64,000 bases of DNA. It comes from Termitomyces sp. T153. Taxonomy: Eukaryota; Basidiomycota; Agaricomycetes; Agaricales; Lyophyllaceae. Where the stretch lies: the NCBI GenBank assembly GCA_018296165.2, contig JACKQL020000047.1:124001-188000 (forward strand), in the 5' to 3' direction. The notes under the pieces are model-generated. The model was given only the letters and a program-made list of their open reading frames with translations, searched no databases and was not told where the DNA came from. Below, piece by piece: positions 45,609 to 57,100 of the stretch (within the stretch, counting starts at the first letter, position 1; every line of letters starts with the position of its first letter). The position numbers were made by a program, and so were the translations under genes.

Positions 45609-45719
45609 AAGCTGGCACATCATCATCTTAGCCCCTTTATAGTGGAGAAGAAAGTAGGGCCTTTGGCATACCAACTTAAACTCCCAGCAGGCCTATGCTG
45701 ACTGCATCCAGTCTTCAAT

Positions 45720-46067
45720 ATGGTCAAGCTATTTCCAGCCCCAGAGGATCCAATCTCAGGCCATTGCTCTAAGCCACCCCCACCACCATTCTTGGTCAAC
45801 AATGAAGAGGAGTATGAAGTGGAGGAAATCTTGGATAGCAGGATATTCCAAGGGAAGTTGCAGTTCAAGGTGAAATGGAAGGAATATGGCATTGAGAACA
45901 TCACTTGGGAACTGCAAGCTAACATATGTGCACTAGCCCAGGTTTGGGACTTCTATCATAGGCATCCCAATGCCCCAAAAGCCATTTGGAGCATCTACCC
46001 CATTTCAGCAGCTGACCAGGCAATTCAGGACTTCTTCTACCCAGTACATCAGGACACCACATGCTAG
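45720..46067 (+). pseudogene. Gypsy chromodomain
   Basis: A 115-codon frame with EEYEVEEILDSRIFQGKLQF, KVKWKEYG and NITWEL, the three conserved chromo blocks. In chromoviruses this module guides integration to marked chromatin, often histone H3K9 methylation. It is intact here, just before the polypurine tract. Confidence 0.88.
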
Positions 46068-46078
46068 AGGGGGGGTGA

Positions 46079-46339
46079 TGTCAAGGGACCACTGTGACCA
46101 GACCCCTGATCATGTAATGTGCCAACCTGTTGCTTGGTTATGTGACTTGGTCATGTGACTTGGTCATGTAGTAAATTTTCTAAACACTGGCATTGGAGAT
46201 CCTCAGACTTGTTCTCTTTGGATCTCTCTTTGCTAGGTGTGTAGTTATGCTTGTAGACACTGCACTATGCTGAATAAACTTTGGATCTCCCTTTGCCAGT
46301 TGTGTGATTGAGCCACAGCCTCCAGAGGTTGGCCTTACA
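46079..46339 (+). repeat. Gypsy 3' LTR
   Basis: 261 bp; a TGGTCATGTGACT-type short tandem replaces the 29-bp repeats of the 5' LTR. Confidence 0.9.
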
Positions 46340-46344
46340 GTCTT
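46340..46344. repeat. Gypsy target-site duplication (right)
   Basis: GTCTT, matching 40,298-40,302. Confidence 0.88.
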
Positions 46345-46882
46345 GTCTCATTTCTATTTCCATCTATCATCTCATTACTGTCTTCTATCTCTATTTTTGT
46401 TCTTATCTCCATCTCACCTCAACTCCATCTTGTCTCACTTTTCTCTATTTTCTTTATCATGCCTAAGTCCCTTTCAACTCTAATGCTGTTATAAACTCTG
46501 TGCTTATAATCATGACTCCCAAACATTCATAACCAACTCTGGACCTTGCTTTATGCTTGGCTCCAAAACCCATCAACATCCATTGATCCCCCATCAAAGT
46601 CTGGCCCCACTCCCATCACTTGCATAGCCTCCATTTGCCCCACACCTTCGATACTTGCCTTCAGAATTGTACCTCCCCAAGCCTGACCCTTCCCTGTACC
46701 TTGTCTTAGACTTCTCCAGACCACTTTGGACTTGCTCAGACCACTTTTCTTGGCTTACTGTGACAAGTATCTGAAGTCCAGACCTCTCCAAAGTGCTAGG
46801 TTATCAGTGCAGGACATTGCATCCACTTAGTAAGGACTTGCCCAGTTAAGCTGAGCCCCCATGGTCAGCAGAACCTGACAAC
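46345..46882 (+). repeat. Right half of older LTR split by Gypsy
   Basis: T/C-rich leader then about 440 bp shared with the fragment nested in the Copia integrase (16,736-17,177). Ends with GGTCAGCAGAACCTGACA. The pair shows one repeat family present in both repeat blocks. Confidence 0.7.
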
Positions 46883-47980
46883 AGCCATGTCACCTTATGA
46901 CATGGGTAGAGAGTGTGGTGATGCTAGAAGGGCTGCCAACAGCTACTCCTATCAGACCAGCTGTTAGCTGGTCTAGGAGGCATTGCTACCAGAGGCACAA
47001 GTGTGCCCTCTGCAAGGCTATACCTGAGGACAGAATCTGACAAAGGAAAAAACATTTTGTATGCATCTATGCTAGTGCAAGTGGAAGAGCTTAGATAGGA
47101 GAACCCAAGAATCTCCCACCATGACTACTCCATTATGAAGTATGGGTGGAGACCTACAAGAGTATGGCCAATGTGTGAGTGTGATTTGGACCTGCCCCAA
47201 GCTCTCAAAGAGCTAGATCATCCATATTCATAGGTAGTAGCATACTTCCAGAGGAAAAAACTGCAAGGATCTTAAGCATCCTCAGCATTACCATCACTAT
47301 TTGCAGGGCTTACACTGCTAACCCTTCCTTCTCTAGTCAATGAAGCATTGACCTTACTACAAGTACCCTAGCAACTTAAAGCATTGAATATACTACAAGC
47401 ACTTCAACAACCTGGAAAGATGCCATGTGAATATGTGGCATGCCAGGCAACAGTAGCTCTGCCAGAGATGGGCTATGCTAGGAACACTGACAGTGCCTAA
47501 CTTAACATTAACTAATGCTGAGTCTGTCATATTGTGAGCAGCTAGCTGTACAATGTAGACCAACTGGGTCTACATGGATTAGAAGGACAAAATTGCATTC
47601 CAGCATTACAAAATAGTGATATGGAGGACTTTAGTCAGTTCTTCATTGACAACCAAGGTGTGGTGTTTTGAAGGGACACTCCATATGACATTTGGCCAGA
47701 TGGATATATTCCACCAGAATCTACATGGCCAGTGAAAACTAAGCAGCATGATGATTGCTCCCTAATAGATGATCAGCATGCTTGAAGTGTACATAGCCCT
47801 GCTGTGCAATCTGGGCAGTCAGGTCAAGGAGTGAATTGATTTCCTTTATAGTGCAACCAGCCTGGAAAAGGTGGAAAAGATCTGAGTAGAGAACCCCTTG
47901 ATGGTGATCCTAATCTCACACCACCTTCAATGCCTCATCAAGGACCACCATTTCCTGGTGGAGGAGGTGAAGGATATAGA
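46883..47980. other. CpG-poor unclassified DNA
   Basis: Many short broken frames on the plus strand, no recognisable domain. Probably decayed transposon. Confidence 0.35.
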
Positions 47981-49050
47981 AGGGAACTATCCTATCTGGA
48001 TTGAAAACCACCCCCACCATTAGGAGGAGGCCCCAAATTCAGGAGGACCAAGCAGTCCTCCTTATAATGATGCAGACAATGATAAAGACCTAGTAAATGC
48101 AGGATGGACATTGAGATATGCCAGCACTGGAGATCATTGGAGAAAGGTTCAGTATCTGTGAGGCAGGACTTGATACACATATTGTAAACAATAGGAGGGA
48201 TACCAGTAAGCTGTTGTATTCACCATTTGAGCTGATAGTATGATAGGATGGTATTGCTGTCTCCAAACCATTGTTGAATAGCTCCAATTGCTTTGTTATA
48301 CTTATTTGCCAAGTTGCAAGCATTCAAAAAGAGGCAAAGGCACATGAAAAGGTCATTGTCTGAGTCATCCTCTGGATTGAGCTTGATTGAGTACTTTGGG
48401 GGGTCCGAGATTGCAGCAATTGTCTCATCAGAAAGATCACCATTATAAAATTCTGCATTCTCAAGGACTTTGATGAACTGCTGTGTGATCCAAATTTCCT
48501 CAATATTACTATAGCATTCAGATGTGTCATTGTCATGATCATGGTCACTAGGTGTCAGAGTTGGGCCTTGAACAGGTGGTGCTTGATGTTGCTGTTCCTG
48601 CAGGCCTTGATCCTCATCAAAATTAGAAAGGAGAAGGCTGGCAAAGGCCTAGAAAGGTCAATTTGACAAGATTCAGCTAGAGATAAGCAATACTCACTTC
48701 AGAACACCCTTCAGATGGATTTCTCTTGACATTATTACTATCAAACATGTTGTCATGATCTTTATGTATGGTTTGTTCATTACAGCATTAATCTTCAGTC
48801 AAGTTCATAGTGGAGGGCTGCCCTCTACCAGATCTGTCCACTGAAAGTGTCACTGATACTGCCTTTTTTTTGTTGTGTGCATAGAAGGTGGATCTCAATA
48901 CTTTGCAGCAAGTCTTGCAAAATTGTTCAGAGTTACAGAAATATTGCTTTTTGGGGCTAGCAAGTCAAGCCATACTCCTGATACAGACTATATGTAGCTC
49001 AGACCAGCACCAGTTACAGGAAGAACCCAGGTGTTGTGTTGATTGTGGTG
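47981..49050 (-). pseudogene. Possible CACTA-type (Tnp2-like) transposase relic
   Basis: Minus-strand pieces include KKQYFCNSEQFCKTCCKVL (about 48,950-48,890), an acidic linker, and LTGIPPIVYNMCIKSCL (about 48,220-48,160). The last resembles the VISHDMCINSCVAYTG region I remember from basidiomycete Tnp2-like transposases. Frames are broken and downstream catalytic parts are not visible. Confidence 0.4.
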
Positions 49051-49839
49051 CAAGGTAAGTGAAATCACTGTTATTTTGATATATCTAGTAGGTACATGCC
49101 AGATGTGCATGTGTGACTATTTTGATCAAAGTAAAGAGACAAGTTATTCTGGTTCTTGTTAGAAGGGATGCTAGGTAAGGTCAAAGCAACATCAAAGAGC
49201 TAAAAGGTTGTCAACCAAGTTGATGTTGAAGCCATGCTCATGATTTGGCACAATCATGCTCAATTGATATCTATTTGGCAAGATTCAGCTTGATTTGGTG
49301 TGACATAATTTTCACTGGGGTTGATGGGTAGATACACCTCATTTCCTGGCTGGACATCTCTTCTCAACAGTCCATCTGCTGAAAATGTCTTGCCTGGTAC
49401 ATGCCTTAGCATAAACTGATACTGTATTAGTATAGTATCTATTCATTAGTTAATCATAGCATTAGGACCCAGACTAGGATTAGACAAACCCTTGATGTAC
49501 TTGGCATCTGTTTTCACAATCAAGCATCCTATCAGTCAATAACAGCATGCTTCCAATGTCCTATATACTCCAAATGATTCTCTCTTAGCTGTGAAAACCA
49601 GGCTTCTTTTTATATTCAATAAACAAAGTACACAAATAGCTTCATAATTTCTGAGGATGAAACTAAGAAAAGTCATGTATAACAAGGGGTAATCCCGGGG
49701 CAGAAATGATGACAAACAGTTCAATGATTCAAAAGAGCAGAATGGCTAATACAAAATGATAAGATAGCAAAGACAAATATATACATTAATCTATTCTATA
49801 TTTTGGAATGTCAGTATGTATAGTAGACCGAAACATATA
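49051..49839. other. CpG-poor unclassified DNA
   Basis: AT-rich, no coding signal found. Confidence 0.4.
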
Positions 49840-50672
49840 CTGGGTGTAGGAAACAATATTCTGAGTTAAAAGAATTTAATTAAATCCAAAATTCTCTTTG
49901 AGTGGTTCGGATAAAGCCATAAAAAAGGAATATCATGAATTTATTTAAAATGGTATCTTGGTAGCTTATGCAACTATATTTAAATTAAATCAAATCAAGA
50001 AATTATAATACTTGTTAAAAGATTCTTAAGATTTTTATTTAATATTTGAGATCAGCCTATTGAAAGGGAACTTTCAATTAACAGGCTACTTTTGTGATGA
50101 AAATGGAAAGAGTATTTTATCACCCATACAAGATCTTTGTTAAAATATAAGCCCTTTCTCAAATAAAAATTATAATACTTGTTAAAAGATTCTTGAGATT
50201 TTTATTTAATATTTGAGATCAGCCTATTGAAAGGGAACTTTCAATCAACAAGCTACTTTTGTGATGAAAATGGAAAGAGTATTTTATTACCCATACAAGA
50301 TCTTTGTTAAAATATACGCTCTTTCACAAATAAATTTCAAGTAATGTTCTCCATCTGGAACCTATTTGATAAAGATCTTCGATGGCTAATCAAATCCTTC
50401 TCCCATTTTATTCACAACAAAACATTGAGACTTTGCTTCCATAGTCTGATCTTACATCTCAAATGAAAGCTCCTTGAAAAATATTCTGATCACCTTACAT
50501 AACTTTTATCCAATATCATTGCACATGCCACTGAAATACTATTGTAAATAAATTCATGACACTCCTTTTGTAACTTCAGTAAAAACACACAAAGAAAATT
50601 ATGAATTTAATTAAATCATTCTTACTATATGCTCAAATTCTTTCTGTTCAAAGTATTATTTCCTGCACCCAG
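49840..50672. mobile_element. AT-rich terminal-inverted-repeat (MITE-like) element
   Basis: Ends CTGGGTGTAGGAAACAAT (left) and the reverse complement of CTGGGTGCAGGAAATAAT (right), with further similarity to about 40 bp. The interior is very AT-rich and non-coding. The right end coincides with the return to CpG-normal sequence. No exact target duplication was found. A CACTG-type start (right side) hints at CACTA ancestry, with the left first base changed (inference). Confidence 0.6.
49997..50335 (+). repeat. ~168-bp tandem duplication with hairpin
   Basis: Two adjoining copies (about 49,997-50,165 and 50,166-50,335) share AATTATAATACTTGTTAAAA, the hairpin AGCCTATTGAAAG...CTTTCAA...AGGCT or its close variant, and ACCCATACAAGATCTTTG. 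Confidence 0.8.
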
Positions 50673-50674
50673 TG

Positions 50675-51352
50675 ATGCGCCATGAACGCAAGGGTTGCTG
50701 ACTGTCTCCGGATCCATCGAGTTTAACGACTCTTGCCAGCTCTGGATCAAAACCCCCTTGATTTCCGAGTGAGAGGAGAAGCAGGATCATAAGGATTCAA
50801 AAGATCGCCTGGGTTGAACTTGCTTGTCTGAACATGCCATACCATCTGAGAGCGGAAGAAGAGTAGTCGCGACGAGAACGTGGAATGAATCCCTCAGAGC
50901 TTTTGAAGGACGTGGTCGCGCCAACTTACCGTTGATTTTCCCGGAGTGATCACGTGTGCGTCAGCGCGTTCATTCTGGCCCAAGCCGCTCACCGGTCGAA
51001 GGCATTCCATTTAGTCAACTATATTGAGTCACAAGGCACATACTTATATTTGATGATACACACAAGAAGTGTTACTAGGAGTTACATATCAAAACAAATA
51101 GTTTAAAGAATGAAACTGTGAAGTAGGAGTATGCATGGAAAGGAGTCGAAACTTCAAAGGAACCAGCGAAGTTCCAAATCCAAGAAATTCCACAACGGCG
51201 ATTCAAAAAATCGAGAGATGAAAGGAATATGTTATACAGAGCACGTCGATAGGGGTAGGTAATAATGACAACATGGAACACTTTCGATACATTGGGGTAC
51301 TGGAAACACAGAATAGGGGAGTAATAAGAACACATGCCAATCACGCAAAGGC
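50675..51352. other. Gene-block start; 3' flank of F-box gene
   Basis: CpG-normal again from about 50,675. A short minus frame at about 50,740-50,840 containing NPGDLLNPYDPASPLTRKSRG after a possible 3' splice site might be the end of a gene cut by the TIR element, but it is too short to call. Confidence 0.3.
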
Positions 51353-54169
51353 TCATGTATCACTCGTGCGCGTGGAAGTGGATAAAGGCACAGATGATGG
51401 TCGTGATGAAGAAACGTCGCTTAGTGTCGGGGGCGAAGACTCCGACACCAATTCACAGACCGAAGACGGCGTCCCGCTGGAGACCTTTATCTTCTTGCTC
51501 TTACTCGACAACTCGTCCCTGGATGCATCCTCTAGCTCCTCCGAACTACGCTTCCGCAACCGACGGGAGTAGTCTTCCTCCTTTGTGGTAGGAAGCTGAT
51601 GTAGAGATGGATCCCTTTCGTCCGTCCGCGCTCTTTTGGGAGGTGTTTCGGCACGTGATGACCAGACATCCGCTGAATTCAGAGGCGTTTTATCGTTTTC
51701 GTCTTCATCGTGCGTGAAATCAACCTCGAGCTCGTCGCTAGATCGTTTTCTCGCGCGGGGAATGACCACAGTCGGAGGCGTATGGGAAGACAATTCCTCC
51801 GAGGAATCGACCTCCACAACTTCGCTCCCATCCGACGCAGATGTAGACTCAAGTTCCTGGGACCCTTCAGCCTCACGTACTTCTTCCATCAAATCTTCCG
51901 TATTCTCCTCCTCATCTTCGTCATACGTATCCACATCATCCTCGATCTCATCTTCACCTTCCCCATCTACATCGATAATCTCTTCCAGCTTGACCGTCGA
52001 CAGCTCGACGGGCTGTGGTGCTGGAGTTGTTGGTATTTGTGAGGGAACAACTTTCACTCTGGATTGAGGACGGGCATTTGCGTGTGCACGGGCCGCAGCG
52101 CGGAGACATATCGAGCATCTGCAGCGATATAGTGGAGCACAAGCTTCTCTCCATACCTAGGTAAGACAAACAACAAAGTCAGCTTTATTTGGGCAATGTA
52201 GAAAAAAAGGACATACGGATTTTAATGCATCCATTGTATATGGGGGTAAGTGAGCAGCGGTAGTTGGGATATAGGGCACTGTGTGGATAGGCCTCGGCGG
52301 ATCTTCAACAGGATCAATAGAGATCATCACGGGGACCACAAGAGCTGGCGTGCTATCTGAAGCCGCTCTCTCGTCCTTCTTTTCGTCTATCGGCAGGGGA
52401 GGAGGCGATGGCGTTGTCTGCAACGTCGTTGTTGACAACACAGGACTCGTTCCATTTGATGACCGGCTCCCACTTGACGTCGAAGAATCGTCACTATCCG
52501 CCACACTAGCCCCAGTCGTATCTGAATTTCTCCTTTTCTTATCTCGCTCCCTAGTATCGTTCATTTTCCGTTGCACCCAGTCAAATCCGTTGAGCCACAC
52601 GCCCTCCTCGTTCCTCAACTCCGCCAGCACATCTTCCACAGACATTTTCGATGCCCTAACCGCGGGATCCTCTATTCCACGCCCGTACCCCATTCCGGGC
52701 GTCTGACACTCAATAACAATCTTCCGCACGAGATTACGCATAGGCGGTACCAGAATCTCCTTCAGCTGGCGCTGGTGAGCACTAAACGCCTGCTCACAGA
52801 GCCCAAATGTTGGCGGAATCGTCCCTTTGAGTGTTGAAGGCAAGGGATGTGCCCCTGTCTCGTCGTCGTGGCCTGAATCGGAAGACGGGGAGCACGTCCA
52901 AGGACAGGGGTGGACGGCAGCCACGTAATCCTTGTACCCATTCACTGTGTGGTGATACCACGTGTCAGCGGGACTCATCCAGTGTCCATCGAGTATCCGA
53001 GCCCTAGCCCAATCTCCTAGTGCCATATCACGCACATGGGTCTCCTCCATCTGCAGAAGTTCAATGTCGTCCTCGCTATCGCTTGAATCTTCCTCCTCCT
53101 CGTATCGTTCGAGCCCCTCGAGGCCCTCATTATCAACTCTGTTCGTCTTTTTCAACATCTTGAGCATGAAGTCGAGGCGAGTATTCTTCTTCAACCACAG
53201 CTTCTCACGAGCAAGAAGGAGCACATCATTAATGCTTCCTTCTGCGAGGTCAATGAACGAGTCAACGACGTTACGTGTCTCCCAATCACTGGAATCAAAC
53301 CTGTGTCCGCCAATCGCCTCACGGTCTCCCGGAGTCTCGCCTGCACGCTTCCAGAGCCACTCGATACGGCATGACCTACAGGTAGCTTCCACATTCGGAA
53401 AAGATTCCTTATCATCGTTGTCAATGACGCCGACTATATGTTCTTGCTGCGCAGCAGCTGTTTCTTGCGCACCGAGGAGTGCAGCATCGTAAAAAGGTGC
53501 AGCACGCAGACACATCCCGCAGTAGGACGTTGGGTGGCGGTCATGCTCACGACAGAGGGCGATAGTATGGAGGAAATGGTTGCGGCTCAAGCGCTTTGCA
53601 TTCGCAAGGCCTGTGGTAGAGTTGGGCACGTTGACGCGGCAGACGAAGCAGCTGGCGCGTGAAATGTTGCGGAAGTGGTGAAATGGTGAAATTCTGGTAG
53701 GTTGGGCATTGATTACAGAGGAATTGAGGGACCCGTTTCTGGGTGCAATGTATTGGTGATGGCCAAGCGCGTCGGTGGGATCAATCAACGCTATTGCCTG
53801 ATTCCAGAAAAAGTGATGTTGCACTACGAAACGTGAGTGTGGCGCAGCAAATAAGATAGACTACACACAGGCTGCATGCCATTGAGGACAGATGGACATC
53901 ATGTGCCTCTCGAGCTCGTTGGCGTCGCGTAACGCGGTGTAGACCATGCGATGGTGCCAGGCCTCGCGTGACTCCCATGTCTGTGGGCAATAACTAGTAG
54001 AAGAAGCGTCTAGCAGATAAAAAGTGCCGATTGTTCTGCCATCCCCAAGGAATTCAGTGCTCTATATGTGGCGCCAACACTAGTGAACATACCGTAAGAG
54101 CTCTTCGGGCAGCTGTGGCCACGATCGGTGCGTGACCTTGCCCTTGTATACGGTTGTTGTGCTGCTCAT
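51353..54169 (-). CDS. F-box-like protein with Cys-rich domain and acidic tail
   Basis: Model: complement of exons 54169-54093, 54035-53869, 53823-52217, 52156-51353 (introns 57, 45, 60 nt), 884 residues, frame kept at every junction. The N-terminus has an F-box-like WPQLPEELLRTIGTFYLL stretch (about 17-34), so it may be a substrate receptor of an SCF ubiquitin ligase (inference). Residues about 140-233 carry possible zinc ligands: C140xxC143, C172xxH175, C183xxC186, C230xxC233. Exon 4 starts with another cluster (C623, C629, C631, C634), then a very acidic stretch and basic KRSS(D/E)ELE motifs occurring twice, plausible nuclear signals. It resembles basidiomycete proteins of unknown function that I remember, but I cannot name the family. 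Strong coding signal over the whole length. Confidence 0.8.
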
Positions 54170-57100
54170 CGTGTCAGCCAATGAGCTCGTTGTGTCTGGC
54201 GTCGAGCACGGTGGTCAGTGCGCAGATTTTCGGCGGCTACGAGTCACAATCGTGACGCAAGTCCACAGATTTCACAGCTTTGTGTACACAAATCAGTTCC
54301 CACGCACGGACCACCCCGGGACCTCTTTTGTTCTCCTAATCATAACAAGCCCTGAATTTCATAGAGCACTCCGTCCAATACAACAATGGCCAATACGCCG
54401 TGTGCCAACCCATTTTGCTTCGACAAGACTGGATTTTCGCCCAACTCGACTTTCGTAGGATGATCGGAGTCTGATCGCGTCAACGGAACCGGCGGCGATG
54501 TCGACAATGTACACATCGACTTACATTGATGGACTATGTAACAAGGGACGCGTACCCACAGTTCGTTTGTTAACTTCTCCTGGTATCAACCATGACTGAG
54601 GGCAGGACTGGCAACTCTCAAGTCCTTTCAGGGATCGGCCTCCAAAGTATATCTACATTCCATGATCGGTCTTTCCGTGGAACAGGCACGAGGAGCGGAA
54701 TATACAACCCAGCGGACGCAAACCAAACGATTGGCGACCGCGGGGAGATAACAATGACGTATTGTATGCAACGAGGAAATCGAACACGGATGGAAGCTTG
54801 GGAGTTTCTTCAATTCGAAATCTATAGTTCCACCACGAAGTAGCGCCTGTAGCTTATTTTGCTTCCATTTTGGTTAATTTCACAAGATTTTACGGACAAA
54901 CTTAGAGAAAACAGAGCTGGAGAAAGAAGCTAAGGTCTCTCTACAAATAGCACCCGGGAAACAAGATTAAAAATGAGGTAAGCACCTGACTGCACCATCG
55001 CTCGACATGCGGAAAGGCAGGCACGTCGTTGAATGCTGGAGGCAAGATAAGGCCTCTTAGGCTCCGCGACAATATGTGGCAATGCTCGATCGAGCCGCGA
55101 ATTACCATCTAAGTGCATCCGTTCGGCTCATCGGTGACTGCGAACATTCAACAGACATGGATGCAATTCTGAAAAAGGGACAGCACAGTGGTATTGTGGA
55201 GATATCGCATAAATCCGTGGCAAGATTCGCCCTCCCACGGAAGGAAATACATAGTTACTGTCAATGATGTAGACAATGTAGGAAAAGGAACACTGACAAG
55301 AATCAATTGGAGAGCGTTTATTAAGGTCCCATATATAGAACAAGCGAAATAACGGAGTGGACTTCATCTCGGGCCCTACCATGTCAGGTCAAAGTGCATC
55401 ATAGCCTGAAACACGTCTGCAGCAGTATGCAGAGAGTGCTCACGATATCTGCTTTAGTTTTAAAACCATTTAGTAAAGTCAATGCATCTCCAGTCAAAGT
55501 ACATTATCCTCTTGTGTTTGAGCTGAAACGCATTTGTAGTGGCGCGTAGAAGGGTTCTCGATATCTGCTTTATAAAGCAATTGAGTAAAACCAGTCAAGT
55601 GGGGCGAACGCGTAGGTTGAATGAAACGTTAAAATAGTAACAAATGGAGATATCGGTCTGTCCACGAACAAATCCCGAGTGGATCCCAACTTCAGAGTGC
55701 TGCTTCATCCTCCTTTATCCGCGGAGTGAGACGTATTATAGCGATGAACATCGAGTATATGCGCCTGATTGTCTCGATATGATGTGGGACACAGCCGATT
55801 GCACTACCCAGGCCATGCCTGGATATCGATACTCAATTACGTTCTGATGTCTTCGACTTCGGGTGAAAGACCAGTAAGTCAAGCGCACCCGGGTAATCTT
55901 GATGTGGCGATACAAAGACCCAGTGATGTCTTCAACATGTTCATGAGGGATACCGTTCGAAGCCGAGAGGTAAGTAGATGAGACCAGATGTTGTTATGGC
56001 AGAAGTATGGGCCGGAACTGGCCGAAGCACACTGACAGTATATAAGATATGTGACTTCCACCTTTCCCCCGACGCGCTCTCTAACAAAACCACGCACTTC
56101 TGGAAGATCCGAATTATCAACTCTATGAAAACTTGATTGAAATAACAACCTATCAAGGTCAGATTGAAACCATCTATCGAATCCCTCATCTCGCCGAAGA
56201 GTGTATGTACCTCATACAAGCCATAGGCCGACCAAATTCTCGATGCACAGGAATGATTGATCTCCGATTGGCACACCCCTAACCAACGACCATCCTTCAA
56301 GATTGATTTCGGCAGTCTCAGGCACTGAGCAGCCTCTTCGCGGTGATGGACTTTCAATCGCGGTGATGGACTAGATCTGATCTTCGAAGATCTATAACCC
56401 AAGCCTGATTGCTAGGCACAAAACACTGGGTCCGTCCGTTCAGTATAAAATTCATGACCAAAAAATTCTCAGTGGCGTTCAAGTTATATTTTCGGACCTA
56501 TCTACCTTGGTTTTTCTTGTCTGTGATCAGGGTCATGCTCATTCTCTTCCCTCGATTCAAGGCAAGCAGGCTGGATATCCTTCTGACTCTTTCTGCCGCT
56601 GGAACATCGGCGAAAACCACCCCTTTTTTGGGCCTGGTACCTTCCACTATGCATATGATCATCACATTCTGACTTGATCTTCCCCTTTTTTTGTTAGGGT
56701 TTCATTCACAGGAACAGCCGGTCCAGGTTCCAGTAACTGGTCAATACATTATTCGCGAGTATACGCTCTCCTAACAACAATTTCAGAACAGTGCGAAACG
56801 AAGTATATTGATGGAGAAGAAGGACTGCCCAGGGGTACATTTCACTTCCCAGCACGTCAATAGTGGATGATTCTGGTATTTTTTCTATCTATAGACCAAA
56901 TCCGACGACTCCATATTGCATGCAGAATTACGCGTTGTTCGTAGTGATTTGTTAACTTCCTTTGGATAGAGGCTGACTCTAGTCATTCGGATGCAAAGAA
57001 CGCTCATACAACCTTTCACCATTCCAGTAGGGAGAGAGGTCTGACCTTTGTATATTTTCTTCTCTTCGAAGACTATCCCTGGCTGAAATTCTGACAACGG

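Larger units (their letters stand above)
40303..46339 (+). mobile_element. Ty3/Gypsy chromodomain retrotransposon (complete but dead)
   Basis: A 6.04-kb element with LTRs 40,303-40,609 and 46,079-46,339 (TGTCAAGG...CCTTACA), a 5-bp GTCTT duplication, a polypurine tract (AGAGGGGGGG, 46,065-46,074) and the order gag, protease, reverse transcriptase, RNase H, integrase, chromodomain. All coding parts are recognisable, but stops, a 20-bp triplication in RNase H and a lost integrase Asp inactivate it. Almost no CpG remains. Confidence 0.93.

Noticed and set aside
51636..52067. Ser-rich plus-strand ORF
   Set aside because: Antisense of the acidic Glu/Asp tract of the F-box gene (GAA/GAG read as TTC/CTC).
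52281..52706. 141-codon plus-strand frame, and a similar one at 52,962-53,492
   Set aside because: Antisense to the F-box gene exon 3, Ser-rich mirror of its codons, no splice or start context.
54132..54458. 108-codon plus-strand ORF near the F-box gene start
   Set aside because: Overlaps exon 1 and promoter of the minus-strand gene and has no recognisable feature.
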